From Druceiella hillmani (lineage: Eukaryota; Arthropoda; Insecta; Lepidoptera; Hepialidae): a stretch of DNA of 64,000 nt. Where the stretch lies: NCBI GenBank assembly GCA_039881145.1, contig JAYKKI010000009.1, forward strand, positions 9,984,001 through 10,048,000. The letters are read 5' to 3'. Made by a program: the position numbers and the translations under genes. The notes under the pieces are model-generated. The model saw only the letters and a list, made by a program, of their open reading frames with translations. It did not search any database and was not told where the DNA came from. Shown one piece after another: positions 37,291 to 47,809 of the stretch. Every line of letters starts with the position of its first letter. The first letter of the stretch is position 1.

Positions 37291-38826
37291 CATGATATGC
37301 AAGTAATACCTAACCAGGCATAAGGGTGCACAGGATGATTACAAATTTGGTTTATTTTCTTTTATAGGTTTCATCACTAAGCCACACCATGCCATTTAAG
37401 GTATTAACTTCCATAATAATTGCATAACTTAAAAACGTAGAGCTAGAAAAGTATCTTAGAAGTTAGATGGAATTAAAATAAATTTATGGTTAAACTCCAC
37501 TATGCTTCAATTGTGGGGTAAAGGTTGGAAATAATTTTGACATGTATAAATGTATATAACGGATCTGTACTTCGATAAGATCAATCGGACTCTATAGACC
37601 AAACCAGTACATGATTTTAAAATGACGTCTATCCAATAGAAACAAAAAAAAACAATTCTCATCATTATACTTTTTTAAATGTATATATATATATATATAT
37701 ATATTTACACACACATATATATGTATGTGTGTGTATCGTATATACATATATATGTATATCGTTTTACACGGCTGTTCATTTAATATGGCCAAAAAAGGTA
37801 TGATGAGGTAAAATGGTTTGCTATATTATAAGTCTCGCAGTGAAACACACATACGATATTAGTAATATACATTTAAATTGCTCTGAAAAATTCACTAGAC
37901 GAAATTTATGATAATCACAGTAACAAGAGCAATAAAAAGCTAAACATATCTTGTAGACCAGAGCTCGTCACTTGTTTTTTGACGCGAAATTGAAGCAATT
38001 TTTACATGTAAAATAATATTTCTACGAGGATATTAAACCATAAAATGTGAAATTTCAAACGCTTGCGTCTCCGAAAATAGTGATATTATGACAATTAAAT
38101 CGGATATTGTTTAATGCTCGTAGATTGCGTAGCATAAATAAAATTTCCCCGATTTCGTATTCCACAATTTATTAAAGAAGAAACAAATTCGGTATTGGGA
38201 AACATCTGATTGATGATATTATGCGCAGTATGTTTTATTATAAAAACAAATTTTTAAAACATTAACGTCATCCATTACTAATTTGATAAGTTTTATTAAA
38301 ATAAATACGGGAGCAGCACGGTTCTGCTCTCAAAGTTACGGAAAACTTACCACTATTACCTTTTAAAGTTTTTTTTTTCATTTTATTTACCATACAAATG
38401 TTTGTTCTTGTTGTAATTATAGGACTGATAAAAGCGTGTGCCTTTTGACTAGGTCGGGTAATATTTGAAATGAATTCACTATTGCATATTTTTATTTATC
38501 AAAGTCATAAAGTCACAAATTTTTATTTTATTATTTATTTCTTGAAAATCCCATGCCCAATTTACAGGTTTACCATAAATTCTGGGTTTGTGGAAGGACA
38601 TATGACAAATGGTTATGAAGCAACAAAGAATAAGACAGTACATACACAGAGCAATTCAGCACAATTCAAATATAAATGCACAGTAATTTAAATAAATATC
38701 ATTCAGCAATCAGTCGTGAACTACCAAGCAAGTCCATGACCACCATATATCTCAATACTGCGTTGAACAATAATGCGAGTGTACGAAAGACAGGTGAACG
38801 CTGTAGAATATTCCCGCGCGCTCTAG
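37291..38826. other. AT-rich non-coding spacer
   Basis: Apart from the microsatellite at 37681 no feature is recognised. GAGCAG...CTGCTC at 38312-38330 is a short hairpin. Confidence 0.5.
37681..37759. repeat. Compound TA/CA/GT microsatellite, ~79 bp
   Basis: TA dinucleotides pass into ACACACACA, TATATGTATG and GTGTGTGTATCG, then ATATACATATATATGTATAT. The TA and CA/TG parts are interleaved. Confidence 0.9.
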
Positions 38827-38891
38827 GCAAGTAAAATAAATAGTAACATCGTCTTCTCCTGTAAGACGATGTTACTATTTATTTTACTTGC
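38827..38891. repeat. Perfect 29-bp-stem hairpin, 7-base loop
   Basis: Arm 38827-38855 (starting GCAAGTAAAATAAATAG and ending ATCGTCTT) is the exact reverse complement of 38863-38891. The loop is CTCCTGT. A perfect 29-bp stem in decaying non-coding DNA implies a very recent origin, for example by template switching or fold-back copying, or strong maintenance. No transposon ends are visible. It is directly followed by another palindromic cluster. Confidence 0.9.
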
Positions 38892-38895
38892 TATT

Positions 38896-39015
38896 CTCCT
38901 TGCATAAAGGACCACCTTGATCCAAAAGGACCTAGATCCTTTATGCAAGGAGCATAAAGGACCTAGATCCTTTATGCAAGGAGCATAAAGGACCACCAAT
39001 CTAACGATCAAGGTG
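38896..39015. repeat. Nested palindromic cluster with 31-bp tandem units
   Basis: CTCCTTGCATAAAGG (38896-38910) is the reverse complement of CCTTTATGCAAGGAG at 38938-38952 and again at 38969-38983. Between them GGACCTAGATCC recurs, so each 31-base unit (38951-38981 is complete, with partial units on each side) is itself nearly palindromic. An outer pair, CACCTTGATC (38913-38922) and GATCAAGGTG (39006-39015), encloses the group. The 62-codon minus-strand frame across it is a by-product of the repeats. Confidence 0.85.
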
Positions 39016-40650
39016 CTGTCGAAGTATTAATTTAATAATTAAAAAAAAATGCATGATGAAAACCAATTTCCGTCGGAGTTGAAAAGAATTACATCCGACC
39101 ATAATCGTTATGAAATCTGAGGGCAATGACTAAATATAATACCAGAACATTTTATAATACAAAACCTTCTAAACTTTTTTAATATTTTCTCTAGCATAAG
39201 GATTTATGTTGCTTCATACGGAGACCAGACGACTGTATTAGTTTCAAAGATATTACGGACTAAAAAAATCGAAAATCGTGGGAACTCCGTATAACTTCGT
39301 CGAACAGCATATATAGATGTGTCATAAAGTTTAGAATCAGGGAAAAAAATAATGAAAATACAAATTTTAAGGAAAATCTGTTCTAAATATACAAATTTTA
39401 TTAGAGGCGTAATCAAAATGTGCATTATTATAGTTTAGCAACAAAGCTACGATATCTTTAGAAGATAACATTTTTTACTAACGTTATATTAAGATCTAAA
39501 CAAACTAAACGTCATCGAAAAGAGACAATTTAAATTTAAGATGAACCAAATACGTATTAAAAAATTTATTTCAAATCTAACCTAGTTTTATTGTTTCCAC
39601 ATATTATTTGGAGAGTATAAATTTAATTTCGACAAATTTATAGTTCATTTAATTTAAACTCTCATCACAAGGTTCGGTTGCCACATTTTCCACTATCTAA
39701 TGCTGCTCCAACTAAATTGCTTCGGCTGACATTGATTTACAGGTACGATTAGAATGAACGGAATTTAGCAAAGTACATTTCGTTGTAACATAATTCATAT
39801 GTGACACGTATATCGGCAAGTCAATGCCAAGAATATCGACCTCGGTTCCATTAACTAGAGCATTCTCTCTCAACGAGGCGTTTGTCATGTTGCGTCATGT
39901 CTTGCTGAAATGACTTACATTTATTTTCTTGACATAAAAATTTAGTAAATTATTTCGTGTCTAAAATTGTACGTATGTTATCTCATTTTGTAACCTTTTC
40001 TGTAAGACTATGTTATTAATTATTCAATGTTGAATTTTATTATTATATAAATTTATTCAAATTTATACACATTATGAATAAATAAATTACTTTCTAATCG
40101 ATCGTATTTAGATGGTAAAGTTTCCAATTTTATAGTGATAGTTGTGCTTATTTAAATTTGTTTTTAATATCAGATGTGCACGGTACAGTAGGTACGTAAG
40201 TACCGATGTAATTTTGACCGTTGAGCTAATGCTTTTCTTGTATGATGTTAGAGTTCACATTAGACACTTTAGCATTGTTTTTTATTGTTTTGATTATGAC
40301 ACTATTAAATTATGAATACTCATTATTCAAATATTATACAAGTATTACTTAAAAGCTCTCAAGCACAACGTTTCATATACTTTTAGGCACTTATAAACAT
40401 TTAAGGCAGAGTATTTCTAGTTAATCTATTTACAAATTCTAATTTTCCATAACGTTAATATATTGCTTACAATATCTTAGAGAAGGGTAAAACAAACCAA
40501 TTATAAAAACTATACAATTCCACATGACAATAGATATTATAAATTTTTAGATTTTTCTCTTTACTGATGGTATAAGACCTCCTATTACGACTGCTTTCAA
40601 GATTGCAGGTGGACTGGAAGTACCCTATAGTTTTTTTTATGACAAGTGAG
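39016..40650. other. Non-coding; less AT-rich patch at 39660-39900
   Basis: No gene supported. 39660-39900 has more varied sequence (AAGGTTCGGTTGCCACATTT, CTTCGGCTGACATTG, TATCGACCTCGGTTCCATTA, CAACGAGGCGTTTGTCATG) and could be a conserved element. TTGCGTCATGTC nearby resembles an AP-1/ATF half-site. Confidence 0.4.
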
Positions 40651-40706
40651 TAAAGCTGACTTTGAATAAAATACGTTGAATAAGATTGACTTTGAATAAA
40701 ATACGT
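40651..40706. repeat. 30-bp tandem duplication, ~1.9 units
   Basis: TGACTTTGAATAAAATACGT starts at 40657 and again at 40687, a 30-base period. It lies just upstream of the interspersed-repeat tail. Confidence 0.85.
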
Positions 40707-40899
40707 TTTAAAGGGTCACATTTTTTGCGTGAAGCAATAAACTTTTTCAACAATATAAAGCTATAAAACTCAGAATAGGATATTATTTACAACTTGACAT
40801 CTGAAACTTTTTCTGAAAAGAAAGGGTTTGACCGCTCCTTTAAAGCGTTCTTTAAAATGACGGTTAAAGCGCTATTCAAAACTCAAAATTCTTTATGCA

Positions 40900-41092
40900 G
40901 CTTGACCGATAAACGGACAGATGGACGGACGGACAACCAAGCTATCCTAAAAGGGTTCAGTTTTTTCGATAGAAAATAACATACTAAAAATTATAAATTA
41001 TGAAATATTTTATATAATAAGTAAAAAAATGAAGTAAAACCAAAAGATCCTAACAGACTTCCTTTTTATTTTGAGGAACGGAACCCTCAAAA
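40900..41092 (+). mobile_element. Lepidopteran interspersed repeat, 3' tail split by ~90 bp
   Basis: GCTTGACCGATAAACGGACA leads to GATGGACGGACGGACAACC, then CTATCCTAAAAGGGTTCAG and TTTTTT. In the common lepidopteran family this is followed at once by CCTTTTGAGGTACGGAACCC. Here that end (TTTTGAGGAACGGAACCCTC, at about 41070-41089) comes about 90 AT-rich bases later. The inserted stretch contains a near-copy of the left junction (ATCCTAACAGACTTCC versus ATCCTAAAAGGGTTCA), so a local duplication may explain it. AGGGTTC and GGAACCCT are the family's usual fold-back ends. Confidence 0.65.
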
Positions 41093-41611
41093 CACAATTT
41101 GATCTTAAATTAACAAATAAAAATAAATGTCAGTAACAATACACGCTGCAAACACCCTGCCAACTCAATATGCCCACATCTGCACACACGTAACGTAAAC
41201 TGTACTGCTACTTGTCTACATCTGCAGAACAGAGAACACAACATTGTACAGCCTCACGACGGAGTAGAATAATTAAGTTTAATTCGTTCATTACACATGT
41301 AAATATGCCGATAAGGACGTGGACAAAGGAGGCTTTGCTTAGGCGCGAAGGTTTAAGCTTCACACAGATAAGAGTCAGCGTATTATGCTTTAAGCTTGTA
41401 AGTACATATGCATACGTATTGCGGACAATGAAAGTTTACTGTGAAAGGCAAATATGGGAGAGTAGTTTGGTGGCATTTCATTCTGTTTTTTTGCGACAAG
41501 TGTACGAGTTTTTCATTTGATTCTTCCCCTTTTATATAGACGGAGTTGAAAATATCTGTTAAATAGACAATTACGTTGGATAATTTATGATTAGTAACCA
41601 AAATACTCGTT
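41093..41611. other. Less AT-rich stretch with a weak exon-like frame
   Basis: A 102-codon frame (41212-41520) opens at TTG and contains MPIRTWTKEALLRREG, followed by a good splice-donor word GTAAGT at 41399-41404. The frame continues past it without a stop. The short basic stretch does not identify any family. No acceptor or partner exon is evident, so coding is unproven. Confidence 0.15.
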
Positions 41612-41811
41612 GTCGCCGTGGTGTGTTGTGTCAGTCACAAGACATACGGCCTTTGACGATGCGGCGCACCGCGGAGACCCGGGTTCGATTCCCGGCCGTC
41701 CGGGACTGGACTAGTGTTATGGTTGCTTGTAAGAGATTGCTCTCGTAGCAATGAGTCCACCATATGAATCAATTAGACACAATGTAGTAGATAAATAAAT
41801 AAATAATAAAA
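41612..41811 (+). mobile_element. tRNA-derived SINE, best-preserved copy
   Basis: The head GTCGCCGTGGTGTGTTGTG is followed by GATGCGGCGCACCGCGG, a perfect B box within CGGGTTCGATTCCCGG, then the body (GGGACTGGACTAG, GTAGCAATGAGTCC) and an (ATAA)n tail. The intact Pol III B box and longer tail indicate a younger insertion than the copies at 291 and 47581. ATAATTTATG at 41580-41589 and 41811-41820 could be a target-site duplication, but about 22 bases separate the left one from the recognisable head. Confidence 0.85.
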
Positions 41812-44800
41812 TAATTTATGGTAAAAAAATAGGAAAAAAATTATTTTATGAGAGTAGTTTGAAAAAGAGATATACGACAGAAATTTTGTTTCATTTTTTG
41901 TCAAGCACATTGCCAACCACATTTTCTTTTTTTACAAGTCACATTATTTATACATTTAGTTATTATTTTGCTTCCCTATTTATCAGTTAATTTACCGGAA
42001 CAGGATTTAGTAAATGGTTTTTCACAAACCTCTCTCGTATATGGAACTTCAAACAATTTTTTTTTAGGCATTGTATTTTATATGGCAACATATTTTTGAT
42101 AAAAAATCTCATTCAATAGTAAATAATCATAGGTTTCACTCTTTGTACAGAGTATAAAATTAGTAGGTATATTATCATGAGCGTAGGATTAATGTTTATT
42201 TGACAATGAAAAAATTTTAGAAGCCAAAACTTAATCAGATGATCATTTTATTTATCGAACGTAATTAGAAACAATATTTGGAGTATATTTCATTAGAAAC
42301 AACATTTTGAGAATTTTTCAAACGCTTTTAGATGTAGTAGCTAATTTTTCCAGAGATAATTTTTGGAAAATTAATGTCATTGGAATATTAAGTGCACCAA
42401 AGATTTCTTGTAAGTGTTATGAACGGTATAGTATACCTTTGGTTAAAACTGCACTAATGTGTGTTTTTTATTAAATAATAAGAACACGGAAATTGCCTCT
42501 TTATTATGTTAGTAGGTAGGTCTGGGATTTGCGAGATTGTCTCTGAATTTATAATATTGTCCCGTATCCACAAATGTAATAAGTTTGTCCTTGAAATGTA
42601 AAAAAGTTGCCGTCATTATTAAACATTGTATTTATAGTCATTTTTCGCGAATCTGTTCATTTGCTCCATCAATGGAAATACCAGAATCAAATGGTTATTA
42701 ATTTAGTCAAGGCGTAACTACAAATTCTAATAAACTGCGAAGGTTTTAGTTGCAAAATTTAACAGTTTTTAGTAATGAATACAATGGAAATTAATTATTA
42801 AAAATAATTACTACGAAAAAAACTACGAAAGATAAGCTGCTAATTGCAATTATATAAGATTAGTTGTCAAAAGAGAAATTAAATCTTGGGAAATTTCTTT
42901 TGGCAAATATTAGCTTACAATAAATAGGATAGATGTGATAACCTAGTGATAGATTTTGTGTTAAGTTATCATTATTTATTGAGTTAATTAATTTTCTTAA
43001 AAATGCTATTACATATTTGGCTGCAGAAGACGATTTTCATTTACTTTTATTGATCGAAATGTTTCGTTGAGCTCAAATATTTAGTTGGTTCAAACTAGTT
43101 ATTTTTTTTAAATAGTAGTAGTTGTAAGATGTTAAGTTCTATAGTATAGTGTAAATAGAATTAAATAGTGTAAATAAAATGAAATAGTAGTAATCTATTG
43201 TTACTTCAATGAGGTTTTATTTTAAACTTTGCCTTAGTCTACACCCTGCAGTAGAAATGTTCCGGAAAAAGCGATTTTGCACATGGCAACCCTAGTTACA
43301 CCCAAATTTTCATAAACGTTGTATTCCCGCCACTTTATTATTTTAATTAATTTCCTTGTCGATGTAAAAATAAGTACAACAAAAAATATGTTTTTTTATA
43401 ATATAACTGTAATGTGATGATAATGAGTGATTTATGAATTGTAAAAGATACAACCGTTTCGTCTGCTGCAAATTTCTTACCGAACGACGAAATTGGAGAT
43501 AAATAAATATTTTTCCGATGTGTGTTGCGAAAGGATAATTTTAAATCATCGATTTAATTTATACATATTACATATAACTGTTTTAAGTTTGTTCTCCAAC
43601 TCAGTTCAACTTTTTTAGGGTGGTTGGTTGTTATTTTCATTTTGCAACATTCTTTCTTTAAGTTACATTTTTTTTTTAATAAACATCAAAATAAATCTGA
43701 ACTGATGTACGTTTAGATCTGTTTGTGGTACAATTAGAGAAAAAATAGTTTTTAACAAACTCGGACAAACAGAAATTCTGATAATAGATTTTGATTTGGA
43801 TTTTAGTAAGAAATTAAAAAATAGAGATCAGAACTATTTGGTACCTACATGACAAATCGGGAGATTTCCTCAAAATATCAATAACCAATTAAGTAAAGAT
43901 AAGAATTTAAGTGTCCATCAATTATTACCAGAATGACCGCACAGCTATTCATAAGGCATTATTTACTAAACAAAATGGTGTAGGCTGAGGAACATAGGGA
44001 TATTTTCTTAGTAAATTTTATGAATTACTAAAAAAAATTGCATTTTGTTTCGATAACATTTTATGTAATTATCCAAGTTATATTTATTATGATGCGAATT
44101 TTATTAAAAAAATGCATATGACAATTAACATAATTTGTTTGAAAAACATGTAATCATCAGGTTTATCACATTTTTTTAGATATTTGCTCGGAATACCCAA
44201 ACAAGCATTAAAATATAACTAAATTGTAAATATATACTATATCTTAATAAGCTCAAGAAAGTTTATTTGTCCCGACTGGCCAAAGATACACAAGTTTTAG
44301 AATGTTTCAAAATAATTAAGAAGTTGCTCAGAAAATTGAGAACAATCACACACAACTTTATACCCTAAAACAGACAAAAGCAGAATTTAGGAAACATGAG
44401 TTTTATATTAAAATGGAAGAAATTTTGCAAATATTCAAGAAAGCGTATTGGTTAAAAAATTTAGGATTTGCGTTATTGTTGAGCATATCATATAAATTAT
44501 GGATAAATGTTAGCCTTTACATTTAATTATAATAACTTTTATATAAAATAATTATTATTGACAATATTAAATGTAAATTTATGTAGTATAATTTAGTAAT
44601 TAAACGATAATTTCGGTATACAAAACTTCAATTATTTTTTACTTATCTCATAAGAATAACTGAACACTGTGATTTGTACTTCAAATTTCAACGTTCATAT
44701 CAATGAACTCCATATATGTCAGCATGGAAGTATTTATTTAAATTGACCGATGGATGTCGTTAGTATAGCATCATATGTTCATGAAAAGCTATGAATTTGT

Positions 44801-45032
44801 CTATTAGCATACAAAAACCAATTCGGTATAAATATAGCCGATATTGTTGTAGGATTTATTTAATATATCTATAGAGAATAATTTACCAGTATCCATAATT
44901 ACTTACTAAATTCAGTCTCGGATAATAAAACATAAAACACGATATTAAAATAAATACAGAATACAAGTATCTCTTCAAGGCATAGAATGAAGAATACAAA
45001 TATGCAACGTTTATGCAATTTAAAAAAAAATT

Positions 45033-45094
<62 letters not shown>

Positions 45095-47289
45095 ATGTAA
45101 AATATTCTTTGAGAATTAGAAATGGATTTAAAAGTCTTAGAGGGTAGATGAATATTTAACAAAGTGAAATTGAAATTAAAGATATCTAGTAATAAAAAGT
45201 GTGTGCATTAATAAAAATTTCGCACACAAACCAATCATCCGTCAGAAAATTTCCAATTTGAAGACCTCTATTTATATTATTATCTCGATTCTGACTATTT
45301 CATAATAAATAACATAATTTTTAGTCAAAAAACTGGTTGCCAAACCATGTATTGCAGTCATTAAGGGTCTATTGAATAACTAATTTCTATCCATTGTTTG
45401 TAATCATTTCGAATCCTTGCAACTTTGATAAGACATAATTAGAATCATAAAAAAGGAAACCAAAATATTTGAATAACTTTTACGGCCTGTATTTAATTAA
45501 ATTTCATGGGATAATAATGTACCATTTTTGTAAACAGTAACTTGAGGACAATTTCAGTTATGTGTATGTTGATAAATAACTATTGCCCAATATAGAAACA
45601 ATCTTTTCAATTTTTTAAATTGTATATTGAAAATTTCAGTTTTAACTAAATTCAGAGTTTACGGAAATTAAATTGTAAGACAAGTTCGAGTCAGAAATAT
45701 ATATCTTACGGTACCTTGTTTTTGCTGCAACAATTGTCACTTATCACGCCTATTCTGCTATTTAATGCTATAATAGAATTCATCAGATATACGTTTCTTA
45801 TATTTTACAGTCATGGTTTAATTTTAGACTAAATTAAACGAGTTTAGTACTAATAGAATTAGGATTATGCACATACATAAAAACATTACAATTTACATAT
45901 TTTTTTTAATGTTAATATCAAAATAGTGATATTATTTTACACCATGTCTGTATTTGTGCATATGTGTTCATAATATGTATCGTGATTTTCCAAAAACTAT
46001 GAAATTTATAATCTTTGCTAGATTTTATTTGAATTACGAGTATTCATTCAAAAAGCCCAGTTAATTTTGATAATTCTCAAAAAAATATAGCTTTAGTTGC
46101 TGCTAGCATTTATCTATGTGTAGTCAATAAATTTGGAATCTACGTACAGCCAATCCATTCTCACCGTTAGAGCTTTTCGAATTTTAACTGGCTTTGTCTC
46201 GAAATGGTTAAGTTGATTTTTTTTTAATTTTCTTTAAATTTGAGGTTTAAAATTACTGCTTTATCCTAAATTGAATAATACCGTTGCGCCCAAGTGTTTG
46301 CTGATAGAACGTTCCATAACTAGTGATCAGGTGATAGGAGTTAATAATTTTTTTTTTCATTCTTTCAAAATAAAAAAAAGAATGATTTTCTGTTTGTATT
46401 AGTGATTGGGAATAATTTAAATGTTGTTATTAATTACATGTGTCTTTATTTTAAAACTTCTTCCATTACTTTTTTCTGCAACAATATGAAGGAGTCACAG
46501 ACTTACTACAAAAGTTGTAGGAAAGTATCTGGGTTAAAGAAATTATAGAACATTTGATAATCAAGAAATATTATTTATTCGTTTTTGTCATACTGTCAAC
46601 ATAATTTACTAGGTATTTGTCTTTAATTTTTTGCAAATATAAAAGACTTAGCATTTCGTTTCGTCTATCAATTTAATTATGATCATTAGCTCTTACAAAA
46701 TTAGTAACGTACAAATACGAACTAATGAATGGCAGGTAACCCTCAAAAGAATACAAGTTACCGACCTATGATAGATAAACGTACCGACACTAAACGAACA
46801 TACGCGACAAGGATAAATGCCTTGTTTTCTATTCTTTATTGGCATCAAAATGGTGCTTTAAATTTTTGGATGAAATATTGAACTATTGAAAAATGTTTTT
46901 TTAATTAATTGAAGACTATTTAATTTTGGCTTAAAATGAATTGTTCGTATAAGTAAATTTTATCTAATTCTATATAGGCTAAATGTCATAGTAAGGAATG
47001 TAAAATAATTCCAAATTTGAATATTAATGATTCAATTTGAGAAACGTTTTGATTAAGATTTTATTTTAATTCAATCAATCTTTCAAGAAAAACTTGCCTC
47101 TTTCGACTTTTTTAAAATTTCAGGACTAAACAAATGATTTTGCAAAAAAAGGATCAGTGCAAAATGATACGTGAAGGACGATTGTGAACGTCGCTGACTA
47201 ATCGGAAATAACTTTGAAAAGTTAGTTAGACTTTACTTTTCATGAAGCGCATTGACATATGGTAGCTTTTCCTATGGTATGGTTCCTGG
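41812..47289. other. AT-rich non-coding DNA up to the right copy
   Basis: No gene, no frame above 60 codons and no repeat family recognised across about 5.5 kb, apart from the microsatellite at 45039. 43230-43345 (GTTCCGGAAAAAGCGATTTT, CACATGGCAACCCTAGTTAC) and 46725-46810 (ACCGACCTATG, CGTACCGACACTAAACG) are less AT-rich. Any homology just left of 47290 cannot be tested because the matching part of the left copy lies outside the window. Confidence 0.55.
45039..45088. repeat. (TA)n microsatellite, ~50 bp
   Basis: Uninterrupted TA dinucleotides. Confidence 0.95.
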
Positions 47290-47580
47290 CGATCGATAAC
47301 ATTTTAATTGGTTAATATACGGATGGTATGCAGTCCAGTCAAATCATCAAAAATGTGGGTTCGAAATCTGCAGCTTCTTTCATTTTTTTTGACAATATTT
47401 ATTTCATTATCAGTTTACCAAATTGGATCGGTCTGAATGTTTATGCTAAATCCACCATTTTTGCGAAAAGTTTAAAGCCAGTGAAACGTTGACATTAAGT
47501 CAAAAATTATTTTTTGTCTGAGATTAAAATTTTTTGTTACACAAAAATATTAATGTTAGACAATAAATAATTAATAATTT

Positions 47581-47734
47581 CGTCGCCGTGATGTATTGGA
47601 TTGATCACAAGGCATACGATTTTTGACGGCCCGGCGCACCTTGGGGACTTATGTTACATTCCCGGCCGCTCATCGAGCAGGGCTGAACTGGTGGTCTGGT
47701 TGGCCATAAGAAGTTGCTCTTGTAGCATTAAGTC

Positions 47735-47772
<38 letters not shown>

Positions 47773-47809
47773 ATTAGATACATTAAAGTAATAAATAAAT
47801 AAATAAATT
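47581..47809 (+). mobile_element. tRNA-derived SINE, right-copy version, interrupted by TA repeat
   Basis: Orthologous to 291-505: the same head (CGTCGCCGTG), a decayed B box (ATGTTACATTCCC, two changes from consensus) and an (ATAA)n tail. A 32-base (TA)n run at 47739-47770 sits in the 3' body where the left copy has a non-repetitive sequence (CAATAATACTAGTGCTATTT). It is presumably transcriptionally dead. Confidence 0.8.
47739..47770. repeat. (TA)n microsatellite inside the SINE
   Basis: About 16 TA units absent from the left copy, so the repeat was born or lost after the copies separated. Confidence 0.95.

Noticed and set aside
38896..39000. Regular palindromic units as a CRISPR array
   Set aside because: Eukaryotic context, only two to three units, and no unique spacers between them.
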